Source: Desulfobacterales bacterium
GTDB lineage: Bacteria; Desulfobacterota; Desulfobacteria; Desulfobacterales; SURF-7
Direction: 5' to 3'
Assembly: GCA_028277765.1 (NCBI GenBank)
Contig: JANQFQ010000137.1
Span: forward strand, 1-50,776
Length of the DNA stretch: 50,776 nt
In this document: positions 7,629-16,653 of the stretch, piece by piece
How the letters are laid out: each line of letters opens with the position of its first letter
How positions within the stretch are numbered: the stretch's first letter is position 1
Position numbers and translations under genes: made by a program
The notes under the pieces: model-generated
Told to the model about the DNA's origin: nothing
Databases searched by the model: none
What the model saw: the letters and a program-made list of their open reading frames with translations, nothing else

Positions 7629-8732
7629 ATGAAAATTCCATTTATTGATCTTAGGGCGGCTTATCATGAATTATGCGATGAAATGGATAAAGCATACGAG
7701 CGTGTGATGAACTCCGGTATGTATATCTTTGGCAGTGAGGTTGAAGAATTTGAGCATGAGTTCGCTCGTTTTTGCGGTGCAAGACATTGTGTAGGCACAA
7801 GTAACGGCCTTGATTCTCTTCATTTGATATTAAAGGCTTATGATATCGGGGAAGGTGATGAAGTAATCGTTCCGGCAAACACATATATTGCCACCTGGTT
7901 GGCAGTCTCCCATGCCGGTGCAACACCTGTCCCCGTGGAACCGGATGTGAAGACTTGCAATATTGATCCTGAACAGGCAGCAGCAGCAGTTACACAGCGT
8001 ACTAGAGCGATAATACCTGTCCATTTATACGGCTTGCCTGCTGATATGGAGCCAATAAATGAAATTGCAGATAAACATGGATTAAAAATTATTGAAGACG
8101 CTGCCCAGGCACATGGCGCATCATATAAAGGGCAAAGAGCAGGAGGCCTTAGTGATGCCGCTGGTTTCAGTTTTTATCCAGGGAAAAATCTTGGCGCTTT
8201 TGGAGACGGCGGTGCAGTCGTGACCAATGATGATGATCTGGCAGAGAAAGTAAAGTTGCTGCGCAATTACGGATCCAGCAGAAAATACTATAATGAAGTA
8301 AAAGGTTTTAATACCCGCCTGGATTCTTTACAGGCGGCATTTCTTCGAGTAAGACTGAAATACCTTGATACATGGAATGAGCGAAGAAGAAAAACAGCTG
8401 GGATATACCATAAAGAATTATCAGATTTGCCGGGGCTGATACTCCCTGTAATTCCATTGGAAACGATCCCGGTGTGGCATCAGTTTGTTGTGCGCCATGA
8501 AAAAAGGGATGATTTACAGCAGGCCATGGAACAACAAGGCATTGGGACATTGATACACTATCCTGTTCCGCCTCATCTTTCAGAGGCTTATATAAGTCAT
8601 GACTTGAAAAAGGGAGATTTCCCGGTTACAGAGATGTTGGCCGATACAGTATTAAGCCTCCCTATCGGACCTCATTTAGATAAACAAAGCCAGGATTTTG
8701 TTGTATCAGTGATACGTGATTATCTGAGTTAA
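7629..8732 (+). CDS. PLP-dependent sugar aminotransferase (DegT/DnrJ/EryC1 family, QdtB/FdtB-like)
   Basis: 367 residues. ATG 7629 is preferred to GTG 7623 because TAGGTGA immediately upstream can act as its ribosome site. The N-terminus [15 protein letters not shown], the segment [20 protein letters not shown], the cofactor-ring aspartate in EDAAQAHGA (D157) and the Schiff-base lysine in [15 protein letters not shown] (K186) are all present, so the enzyme should be active. The family transfers an amino group to nucleotide-linked keto sugars; the TYIAT and VEPD-NIDP segments are closest to what I recall of the dTDP-3-keto-6-deoxyhexose 3-aminotransferases. It follows the carbamoyltransferase by 130 bp and is closed by a strong terminator, ending the polysaccharide block. 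Confidence 0.88.
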   Translation: MKIPFIDLRAAYHELCDEMDKAYERVMNSGMYIFGSEVEEFEHEFARFCGARHCVGTSNGLDSLHLILKAYDIGEGDEVIVPANTYIATWLAVSHAGATPVPVEPDVKTCNIDPEQAAAAVTQRTRAIIPVHLYGLPADMEPINEIADKHGLKIIEDAAQAHGASYKGQRAGGLSDAAGFSFYPGKNLGAFGDGGAVVTNDDDLAEKVKLLRNYGSSRKYYNEVKGFNTRLDSLQAAFLRVRLKYLDTWNERRRKTAGIYHKELSDLPGLILPVIPLETIPVWHQFVVRHEKRDDLQQAMEQQGIGTLIHYPVPPHLSEAYISHDLKKGDFPVTEMLADTVLSLPIGPHLDKQSQDFVVSVIRDYLS

Positions 8733-8750
8733 ATGGAAATGTTTTATTCC

Positions 8751-8791
8751 AATATAAAAACCCTGGCCCATTGAGCCAGGGTTTTTATATT
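8751..8791. terminator. Strong bidirectional hairpin terminator
   Basis: A perfect 17-bp stem (8751-8767 with 8775-8791) with a 7-base loop has CCCTGGC/GCCAGGG at the top and an A-run/T-run at the base, so it can stop transcription in both directions. It separates the sugar genes from the TPR protein. Confidence 0.93.
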
Positions 8792-8863
8792 GGGCTAAAT
8801 ATCTTGAAATTATAATCAATATAAATTAATTAATATATACGAAACTTTCGGGAGTTTTTTTTA

Positions 8864-11098
8864 ATGCTCAAGAAAAGTATTCCTCATTTAATATTCATTT
8901 TTATTTTATTATCCCTTCTTAACTTGGCCCATGTCGCTAATACCGGCAGGGTTGATAGAGTACTCCTCCATGAATTAGCCATAGCAGAAAAATTGATCGG
9001 AAAAGGAAGATATTCTGAAGCGCTTCTGTTTTTAAAAAAGATTCCATCTAATGAATATAATACATCAGTCAGGAAATCTTTTATCACTGTATATATTGGG
9101 CTTAAGGATGCTGGGAACGTAGTAAAGTTTATCAAAGAATTGTGCAAAGAAGACATAAGGCATTATTCCGCCAGAAGATTTGGCGTATTTTTAAGGGCGA
9201 ATGAATATGACGCGCTTGATCTGGAGCTATCACGGACGCTATTTGATGAAATGATAAAACAAAAAAATATCAAGCCTAAATACTGGATGCCGTTGGTTAT
9301 CGCTTTAGAGAAATCTGAAAAAGAAAAGGATCTGGCAATGGTGTATCAAACACTGTTAAAAGCAGATCCGTCTACAGGTGTGTTTTATGCGAATTTCATT
9401 ATCGATTATTTCAATGATACTAAAAAAGCCGAGGAAATCTTAAAAAGAACCCTGTTGCAGGCAAAAACCGATTCGTCAATGTCTGAGCGGGTAAAGGAGA
9501 ATATCTATCAAAACTTGGCAAAATATTATAAGAAAATGGGAGATATCAAAAATCTTTTCAGGCATTTGAATGATATGGAGACAAGCCTTTCAGAGAATCC
9601 AGGAGCTCTTTTGTATGTGTCAGAACTGTATTCCATCTATGGGCTGTATCATGAAGCGCAGCAGGTATATGACAAGCTGCTTGATATAAAGGGTTTTTCA
9701 CGGACATATGATGCAGTGAAAATGGTAAAACAATATGCTGATATGCTGGTACGTCAGGGAAGGCGCGATGACGCTGTAAAAATGCTTTATAATCACGCGA
9801 ATAAAACAAGAGATAAAACAAAAAAAATCGATTACTTGATCAAAGCTATAGATATCTCTGTTAATTATACGCTAAAGCCTAATTACCTAGAAGTTACAAA
9901 ATTAATAACCATGGTTAATGCTCTTCATCCTGAAGGCGGTAATGCATTGAAACTGCTAGGATTTATCCGTGAACTCGGTAAGTTCTATCCAGAAGCGGAT
10001 GAACTGGTTACACTTGGAGAGAGCCTTTACATGAAAAAATGCGGTGCCAGAGGATTTAATATTTTTTCAAGGTATCTTGCTGAAATCGGAAAAACCGACC
10101 AGGCAGTTGAGGTGCTGAAAAAGGGGCTTACCAGTTTGCCTTTAATTGAAACGAGGAAGCAAATCCTGGAAACTGCCCTGCTTTTAACATCTGAGAACAG
10201 GCTGCTGGATGTTTTTAAAACATTTAAAAAAGAATATGAACAGTATAATGATTATCAGAGCAATAAATATCTTGGATGGATTTATGAGATATATTTTGAT
10301 GAATTCAATACGGCTTCCCAATATTATCAGTTTGCTTTTGATAGAACATTAATTAAAAGTGAAAAGCGTGGCATAATTCTCGACATTGCCCGATGTAGAT
10401 GCAAGGAAGGGAAGATATTGATAGCTGAGAAATTAATTACAGATTACTTTGCTAAACATAAGGACATTACGTCCAAATACAATTATCTTTTTGAATTCTA
10501 CAACCTTTACGCATCGAATCCTGAAAAAGCAATTGCGGAAATGGAAACAGCCCTGCAGGTGACAAAGAGATTAAGAGATCGAGTTGATATCCTGCTCAAC
10601 CTTGGTGATGCTTATTTGACAGGAGATTCACCCCGTCCGTTTACAGCTATCAAATACTACAAAAAAGCATTAAAGATCTCAGATGACACCAGAATTTATG
10701 CCAAACTTGCACTGACATATAATAACTACACAAAAAAAACAGGCTTGATAAGACATTATCTTGAAATATTGCTCGCCCGAGAACCTCAAAACACGCTTTA
10801 CCTTTCATGGCACGCTACAAGTCTAGCCGGTTATTATGATACCCAAAAGGATGCATTGAATGTCGTGTGCCTTATCCCCTCCAGCAAGAGGAGTGATTAC
10901 AGTCTTGCCTGCCTGTATGCAAAACTCGGTGAGAAAAAGATAGCTGTTGATCTATTGATCAAAGATTTTACAAATAATTTCAGTAAAAAAGGAAAATACG
11001 AAAGAAATACACAACGATATTGGATCCTTGGTGACAATGATCTGGCAATTCTTTACGATGACCCTAGGTTTGTTCAACTGACTGAGATTGAAAAGTAA
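8864..11098 (+). CDS. Large exported TPR/helical-repeat protein
   Basis: 744 residues. The N-terminus (MLKKSIPHLIFIFILLSLLN) is a signal peptide or anchor ending near HVANTG. The rest is almost entirely helical pairs of TPR type, for example YSEALLFLKKIPSNEYN, YHEAQQVYDKLLDIKGF, TDQAVEVLKKGLTSLP and AIKYYKKALKISDDTRIYAKLALTYNNY. No enzymatic domain is seen. The C-terminal ILGDNDLAILYDDPRFVQL resembles ends of other TPR proteins. A GGGAG ribosome site precedes the ATG. It converges on the ExbB-like operon, its stop lying 8 bp from that operon's last stop codon with no obvious terminator between. It could be a scaffold in the periplasm or outer membrane. Partner unknown. Confidence 0.7.
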   Translation: MLKKSIPHLIFIFILLSLLNLAHVANTGRVDRVLLHELAIAEKLIGKGRYSEALLFLKKIPSNEYNTSVRKSFITVYIGLKDAGNVVKFIKELCKEDIRHYSARRFGVFLRANEYDALDLELSRTLFDEMIKQKNIKPKYWMPLVIALEKSEKEKDLAMVYQTLLKADPSTGVFYANFIIDYFNDTKKAEEILKRTLLQAKTDSSMSERVKENIYQNLAKYYKKMGDIKNLFRHLNDMETSLSENPGALLYVSELYSIYGLYHEAQQVYDKLLDIKGFSRTYDAVKMVKQYADMLVRQGRRDDAVKMLYNHANKTRDKTKKIDYLIKAIDISVNYTLKPNYLEVTKLITMVNALHPEGGNALKLLGFIRELGKFYPEADELVTLGESLYMKKCGARGFNIFSRYLAEIGKTDQAVEVLKKGLTSLPLIETRKQILETALLLTSENRLLDVFKTFKKEYEQYNDYQSNKYLGWIYEIYFDEFNTASQYYQFAFDRTLIKSEKRGIILDIARCRCKEGKILIAEKLITDYFAKHKDITSKYNYLFEFYNLYASNPEKAIAEMETALQVTKRLRDRVDILLNLGDAYLTGDSPRPFTAIKYYKKALKISDDTRIYAKLALTYNNYTKKTGLIRHYLEILLAREPQNTLYLSWHATSLAGYYDTQKDALNVVCLIPSSKRSDYSLACLYAKLGEKKIAVDLLIKDFTNNFSKKGKYERNTQRYWILGDNDLAILYDDPRFVQLTEIEK

Positions 11099-11106
11099 TT
11101 CCCCGG

Positions 11107-12513
11107 CTAATCACCCAGTAAAAAGAATTTTTTCGATTTTTTCTTTTTTTTGGGCTTTTCCTCTGATTTTTCCATCATCTTTCCGTAAGTATTGTAATTG
11201 CTCTGCACGAGGTCAAGGATATCCTTGAAAAAAGTAAGCTCATGATCGAATACTTTGATCTCGGTCATTGATTTATCAGGATTTTTCTTTTTGATATTAC
11301 TCCCCACAATAGAAGGTACAAGTTCTATTGGGCCAAGATAAATTCCTTTTTCATACAACTTGTAAGTGCCGTATCTAAGTCTTTCTCCAGGACGAATAGT
11401 GTTCAACTCTTTAAGAAGGCTTTGAGACAATATTTTTTGTTGGCTTATTTTTTCTAAAGACAGGTTTTTATCAATGATTTTTTCAGCTTTCATATGCTGT
11501 TTTTCTTCCCACTTGAGCTGACGGAAATCAGTTCTGACAAAACCTTTAAACATGCAAAGGTGTTCCATTGTTAAGACATTGCTATCGGTTGGATCAGGGA
11601 TAAAAACATTTGCGTCATTCACAACAAGGCTGTAGCTCCCTTTTAATATAGGAAATTCATAGGAAATCGTATGGGGATCCTGAAAATCAGGTTTTTTATT
11701 GTTGAAAAGATTTATATATTTCAGTCGATTATAATAATTGATAATTTCGCCAAAGTGAATAACGTTTTCATCAGCAGCTTTTAATCCAGGAAATTTTCCG
11801 CTATAAAAGTCAAGGTATATCTGGTTAAATGGATTTTCTCTGTCGTAATCTGATATTTTTATATAAGCATTCAGACGTTGTATATCGGAGGGGAGAAAAT
11901 ATTTGAGTTTAATTTTCAGTATGGTCAAATTGCTGCTTATGGTTTCAAAAAGCTGGTTCATTTTTTCTGTCAAAGGAAAATTTCGTAAGACACCTTCAAT
12001 ATCTCTTATCTGGATAACATAATTTTTAGAATGGATGTCGCCTTTTTCCATCAACGCCTTAGCCATGGAAAAATCACCGGTTCTCATATATGAATATGAG
12101 AGCATTTGAAAAATCTGTTTTTCCAGGTCTAGGTGTTTCTGTCGCTGAAGCTCATCAATGTTAAGGGTTGCATAGGCAGATGTCTGCTGGGTATCATGGG
12201 CGGTACGGAAACTAATGAATTCATTATACAGGGCATCGAGCATCTCTTCGAAATGGTTCAATTCCTTGATATACTTATGTATATCGTTTCTGTCGATGGA
12301 CGCAGAATTTTCCATGTCGTTCCAGAAAGTAGGGTAGTCTCTCCTTATAAAAAGCTCGATCCCTTCCAAAAATGTTTTGCAGTCATCATGAATACTTTGA
12401 AGATAGGATGCTTTCAGCCCTTTAATGGATGAATCTGAGGCTGCAGGCACTGGACCTGCTGTTAAAAATAACACCAAACCGACTAGCATAAGAAGTTTAA
12501 ACTTCGTCATCAT
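11107..12513 (-). CDS. Exported protein of unknown family, last gene of the ExbB-like operon
   Basis: 468 residues with a signal peptide (MMTKFKLLMLVGLVLFLTAG, cleavage near PAAS). The mature N-terminal half is helical and charged (KTFLEGIELFIRRDYPTFWNDM, YSYMRTGDFSMAKALMEKGD, which looks like a single TPR-like hairpin). The C-terminal half from about residue 270 seems to be beta-rich (ILKGSYSLVVNDANVFIP, RLRYGTYKLYEKGIYLGPIEL) and ends in a lysine-rich tail KPKKKKKSKKFF. No named domain is recognised. The start is supported by AAGGAGATAATA just before the ATG. It is the third of three exported proteins downstream of the energiser genes, 34 bp after the 707-residue one. Confidence 0.65.
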   Translation of the reverse strand: MMTKFKLLMLVGLVLFLTAGPVPAASDSSIKGLKASYLQSIHDDCKTFLEGIELFIRRDYPTFWNDMENSASIDRNDIHKYIKELNHFEEMLDALYNEFISFRTAHDTQQTSAYATLNIDELQRQKHLDLEKQIFQMLSYSYMRTGDFSMAKALMEKGDIHSKNYVIQIRDIEGVLRNFPLTEKMNQLFETISSNLTILKIKLKYFLPSDIQRLNAYIKISDYDRENPFNQIYLDFYSGKFPGLKAADENVIHFGEIINYYNRLKYINLFNNKKPDFQDPHTISYEFPILKGSYSLVVNDANVFIPDPTDSNVLTMEHLCMFKGFVRTDFRQLKWEEKQHMKAEKIIDKNLSLEKISQQKILSQSLLKELNTIRPGERLRYGTYKLYEKGIYLGPIELVPSIVGSNIKKKNPDKSMTEIKVFDHELTFFKDILDLVQSNYNTYGKMMEKSEEKPKKKKKSKKFFLLGD

Positions 12514-12547
12514 TATTATCTCCTTATCTTAATATAATAATATTTTT

Positions 12548-14671
12548 TTACATAAGTGATACAATTTTCCAGCCAGTAATCTCCTTTCTCAATTTTAAAG
12601 TTATCCGTGACTTTTGAGAATCATTTGAAGATTTATAAATTAAAACAAACTGGACCTTGGCCAGTTTGCCTGATGATGACACCTTTAAAAATTTTAAATT
12701 TGAAATTTTAATATTGATCCAGGTTTTGGTGGTGATTTGCTTTGTCTTCTTTTTTTTCCATCCAGTTTTGTTGAGCCCGCCGGATTTGAAGTCATCAGCG
12801 AAATATGACATATATGCTGGGATACTACCAGTATTCCCGGCAGTATTCTCCCAGGCGTTAGCCCATGCTGAAAGAAACTCTTTTATATCGGCACGCACGC
12901 TGGTGCTTTTGTCTGTTTTCTTTTCCTGATTTTGAGCGTATTCATGTAAAATGTCAAAAGCTTTATACTGGCGTGGCACTGCGGCATCAGGGCTAGTTGG
13001 ATATTTATTATGAAAATATAGGAAGAGTTTCAGATATTTTTCCGGTGCCAGGTGTGACGGCAGATTAAAAAACTTTTTCCATCCATTTTCTCCATATGTT
13101 GACGTAATTTTCTGGCAGGGTGCAAGGAAAGCCTGCTTCGCATGATACATGGCAAAGGTTTCATTAAAATCGACGCTTGAATAATATACCGCAAGAGCAT
13201 GATGTATTAAAGAAGCGTTTTTCCAGTTATTGTTTTTTGTGATAAGATCATTGCTTAAAATAGTCGCCAGATCACGGTATTTGCCTGAATCATGATCCAT
13301 TCCGGACTTTCTTTTTTTGTCCAGGATATTCGCGAGTAGATAACCCATGGTAAGCCTGGATGAATTAAGTATATCCGTATCTGGTGTATCATTGTCATTG
13401 GATATTCTTAGCGCCATGATCCCATAATCATAAAGTAAGTTCTCCATTAACTTGAGATTGTCCACTTCTATACCGAGCATGATGATTTCATGATAGATTT
13501 TGCTTCTAAGAGGAATTTTGTACTTAACCTTTTTAGATGCCTTATCAAAAAGTTCGTGATAGAGTTCAAAAAGTTCAGCTTTTTCAAACAGGGTTTTCTG
13601 CTTGCTGGCGAGAAGTAAATATCCTCTTCTCGCAAAAGTAAGGCTGGGTAAAAAGCGTGTTTTGCCATTATCTTTTAATGAATCATTGAGCATGAATTTG
13701 TAATAATCAGATTCTTTAGCTTTTGTTGTCTTGTGCAGGAGGGCAATTCGCTTGAGAAGGTTGTTGGTTACGGTGTCCATATAAGGGCCGTTTTCATTAG
13801 CATTTCTTAAGTATCGACCGAGAAAGTTATAACGGAAGTAAAGCTCGTAAAGAGCGTATAGGGTTTTTGCATTAGGGTTGTATGATGTGACATCTTTAGA
13901 TTGAGTATGATATGAACGCCATAACCTGTCCAGCCAGTTCCAAGTTTTTTTATCATACATCGCCACCAGGTCTTTGCATCCGTAAAGCCAGTTGCCGGCC
14001 AGGATTTCACATTCAACCATTAAAGCGAGAAAATAGACATTTAAATAGAAATCTCTATTGTCTCTAATACAAAAGCTGGTGTCATCAGTCATTTTAAAAA
14101 CGTTGTTACCGTAAACAACTAACTCTGAAGCTTCACGACTCTCTTTTTCCTCATCCTGTGAATCAATAAATGGTGAAAGATAGTGTTTTGAAAAGAGCAG
14201 ATATTGGTATAATTCATCATCTGTAACGGGTATAATGATGTCTTTATCTTCATATTCCTGTAGCAGAATACGAAATTTTTCTTTTTGATAGTGAAGATAA
14301 AGCAATAGGAATTCATAAGCCAGGTTAAACTTAATCTGCTGTGTTTTTTCGCCTTCTTCAGTACTTTCAAGTTCTTCTGTTAATTTGGCTATCCTTTTTG
14401 AAGCAGTTACAATATCTTCAATAGGCATCAGTTTGCTTTGGGACGGAAAATCGGAAGTTGTCCACATCTTTGGGAATTCAGTGTCCGGTTTTTTATTCTG
14501 CTGCTTGTCTACAGATGACTGTTTTATGGAGATGGCCTCAATGTTATGAATTAGGTACAGGCTCCTGCCTCTTTTTTTAAAAGAGGAAATATCGGCTGCA
14601 ATTGCCTGCTGAAAAACAAAGACGGATAATATTAAAAAAAGGAGTATCCTTGTGTTTCTGTTTTGAATCAT
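12548..14671 (-). CDS. Exported helical protein with C-terminal NTF2/Cds6-like domain
   Basis: 707 residues with a signal peptide cleaved near QQAIA-ADIS. Residues about 50-580 are helix-rich and charged with no named domain. Residues about 590-707 form a recognisable unit: IKEFLSAWANAWE, YMSYFADDF, GWKKKKTKQI, IKISNLKFLKV, AKVQFVLIYKSS and GWKIVSLM. This pattern of helix plus curved sheet is shared by the Cds6-type C-terminal domain of some L,D-transpeptidases and other NTF2-like domains, which are usually binding modules at the envelope. The start overlaps the upstream stop by 4 bases (ATGA), indicating coupling. Binding of peptidoglycan or another envelope ligand is inference. Confidence 0.65.
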   Translation of the reverse strand: MIQNRNTRILLFLILSVFVFQQAIAADISSFKKRGRSLYLIHNIEAISIKQSSVDKQQNKKPDTEFPKMWTTSDFPSQSKLMPIEDIVTASKRIAKLTEELESTEEGEKTQQIKFNLAYEFLLLYLHYQKEKFRILLQEYEDKDIIIPVTDDELYQYLLFSKHYLSPFIDSQDEEKESREASELVVYGNNVFKMTDDTSFCIRDNRDFYLNVYFLALMVECEILAGNWLYGCKDLVAMYDKKTWNWLDRLWRSYHTQSKDVTSYNPNAKTLYALYELYFRYNFLGRYLRNANENGPYMDTVTNNLLKRIALLHKTTKAKESDYYKFMLNDSLKDNGKTRFLPSLTFARRGYLLLASKQKTLFEKAELFELYHELFDKASKKVKYKIPLRSKIYHEIIMLGIEVDNLKLMENLLYDYGIMALRISNDNDTPDTDILNSSRLTMGYLLANILDKKRKSGMDHDSGKYRDLATILSNDLITKNNNWKNASLIHHALAVYYSSVDFNETFAMYHAKQAFLAPCQKITSTYGENGWKKFFNLPSHLAPEKYLKLFLYFHNKYPTSPDAAVPRQYKAFDILHEYAQNQEKKTDKSTSVRADIKEFLSAWANAWENTAGNTGSIPAYMSYFADDFKSGGLNKTGWKKKKTKQITTKTWINIKISNLKFLKVSSSGKLAKVQFVLIYKSSNDSQKSRITLKLRKEITGWKIVSLM

Positions 14672-16653
14672 AATAGTAATCCTTCAGGGGTGTTTAATTT
14701 TTGTATTCTTTTATATAGCTGTACATCTTCATTAGGCAGCAGGAGGTGGATTTTTTTACCAAGCCGTTTTGAAATATCTTGATAGAACTCATACTGTCTG
14801 CCGAAATCGTCAATTTCTGTGTATTTTTTATCTATTGCTCCTATTTTGTTTCCATCGATACATCCTCTTTTAGCAGCAGCAGTGGTAAGATAAGACTTGG
14901 AAAGTTCAAAACTCTGCCTTGCTATTTCAAGGGCGTGATTTTGATAGTCCCTACCGGCAGTCAGATAAGCATAGGCGATTACCTTGTAAATATCATAGAG
15001 GTTGTTGTCCTTGTGATCAAGGATTGCCGACAAGTAATGTTTGCCGGAAATAAAGCGATTTAACTGGTTTTCATATTTTTGGATTTCATTGATTTTGCCC
15101 TGTTTTGCAAGTACCTGAAATAACAATAGATAAGCTTTTAGCAGGTTAATATGGTTCTCTTTTTTATCATCAGCCTTTACAAAAGCGGCCTTAAAATTGT
15201 TAAGGCAATTATTCTTAAAGGCTGCGAGAGGTGCAATTTGATCCATTTTGTTTTTGTCAAGAAAGCTGAACCGGAGATAGTAATAGAAATAATCTATTTC
15301 ACCTTTGTATTTATGAAAAATATAATTGATGCTGTCTTTTTTAATCTCTTTACCATAGATTTTTTCTTCACCGAAAATATTTTCAAGGTCACTAAAGACA
15401 CGGTCAATATTTTCAGTAGCTTCAAAATAGATCTGGTTTATTTCATTGTCGAACAGTGATTTCTTTTTCTGTGGAGAATAGTTGTCCCAGTTGTGAACAT
15501 ATTCACGGAGTTTTATAAGCTTTGATCTGCTGTCGTAGAGATTAAAGAAAATCAGTCCGGAAGGGCATACCTGGATCTCCTCAAGAAGCTGTTTGTATTT
15601 AATACGGTCTTTGACCATAATACCGTGTTGGATCTGTTTTGACAGCCAAATTTTAAGGGCTGAAAGGACCAGGATATCAACCTCTCTGTTGTCAAGGGCA
15701 AGCTGCTCAAGGGTTGTCTTGAATATTTTTTCAACGCTGACTTCAAGGGAATCCTTGTCAACAAAGAGCATCAGCGGCAGGCGGGAACGGTATGAAATGC
15801 TTTGTTTGATCCATGTCTGCTGGATATTGTGTGATATCACCTTGGCAGAGAGCGAAAGGGGTAGGGTGGTTTTAAAATAGTCATAACTATTGATGGCGGT
15901 ATGTGTCTCCTGACTGATGAGAAAACTTAGCATGTTATCAATCATTTCGCGCTCTTTACTGGTGAAAACTTTATTATACAGAGAATCTGAAAATCCTTCG
16001 CCCTCATTCCGGAAAGCATCAAGTTCAGATGATACATCAATGGCAAACATAAATTTCCGAATATTTTTTTCACCGAATGGTGGAGTCGAACCGGTATTTT
16101 TGTTTAAAAGGGAGATCGTTTTTGTTAATGTATTTTGGGTGTCAGTATAGATGAGGTAAAGATAATAATTTAGGATTTTATAATAAAAACCTTCTTTGAT
16201 AAAAAACGCCCGGTTTGGATAAAAGCCGTTTTCAAAATATCTAATGAAACGCTCGGCATGTTGCTTCTCGTAAATGGCGCATACGTGAAAATATATATAA
16301 TTTAAACCGAGCAGATTCATCCTGTCGACAAGATATAAAAAATCGTCATCCACATTGTCGGATTCTCGGCTACTTTCCTTGACGGCGGTATGCAAGTCCG
16401 ACTTGGCGTTCCATGCCTGTACAAAATCAAGTGTGCCGTCAGGTTCTATACCGAGGTTGTTTTCAAGGGTTTTTAGTAGATGTTCCTGCTCACGGAGTGA
16501 AAGTTTGTCTTTAAGGTAAAGCTTTGCGATGTCATACATCCAGTCTTGTTCATGTTCGATTTTAAGGCCGGGCTGGGCGGCGGTAAGTGAAACCGGTATG
16601 ACCAGGATAGTGAAAAAAATTATAATTGCAGTAGCATTTTTTATTTTGTACAT
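14668..16653 (-). CDS. Exported helical protein of unknown family
   Basis: 661 residues. The signal peptide (MYKIKNATAIIIFFTILVIP, cleavage near SLTAA) is clear. The mature protein appears all-helical with long charged helices and some TPR-like pairs (LLKAYLLLFQVLAKQGKINEIQKYENQLNRF, then IYKVIAYAYLTAGRDYQNHALEIARQSFELSKSYL, quoted as parts). No catalytic motif or known domain is seen. Its start lies 13 bp inside the end of the TonB-like gene and its end overlaps the next gene by 4 bases, so it is expressed with both. An AGAGGT site precedes the ATG. It probably works in the periplasm with the ExbB/ExbD/TonB-like set; its role is unknown. Confidence 0.65.
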   Translation of the reverse strand: MYKIKNATAIIIFFTILVIPVSLTAAQPGLKIEHEQDWMYDIAKLYLKDKLSLREQEHLLKTLENNLGIEPDGTLDFVQAWNAKSDLHTAVKESSRESDNVDDDFLYLVDRMNLLGLNYIYFHVCAIYEKQHAERFIRYFENGFYPNRAFFIKEGFYYKILNYYLYLIYTDTQNTLTKTISLLNKNTGSTPPFGEKNIRKFMFAIDVSSELDAFRNEGEGFSDSLYNKVFTSKEREMIDNMLSFLISQETHTAINSYDYFKTTLPLSLSAKVISHNIQQTWIKQSISYRSRLPLMLFVDKDSLEVSVEKIFKTTLEQLALDNREVDILVLSALKIWLSKQIQHGIMVKDRIKYKQLLEEIQVCPSGLIFFNLYDSRSKLIKLREYVHNWDNYSPQKKKSLFDNEINQIYFEATENIDRVFSDLENIFGEEKIYGKEIKKDSINYIFHKYKGEIDYFYYYLRFSFLDKNKMDQIAPLAAFKNNCLNNFKAAFVKADDKKENHINLLKAYLLLFQVLAKQGKINEIQKYENQLNRFISGKHYLSAILDHKDNNLYDIYKVIAYAYLTAGRDYQNHALEIARQSFELSKSYLTTAAAKRGCIDGNKIGAIDKKYTEIDDFGRQYEFYQDISKRLGKKIHLLLPNEDVQLYKRIQKLNTPEGLLL

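Noticed and set aside
15151..15459. Phe/Ile-rich plus-strand frame within the 661-residue exported protein gene
   Set aside because: Shadow of a lysine-rich coding strand; the tight operon on the minus strand explains the sequence.
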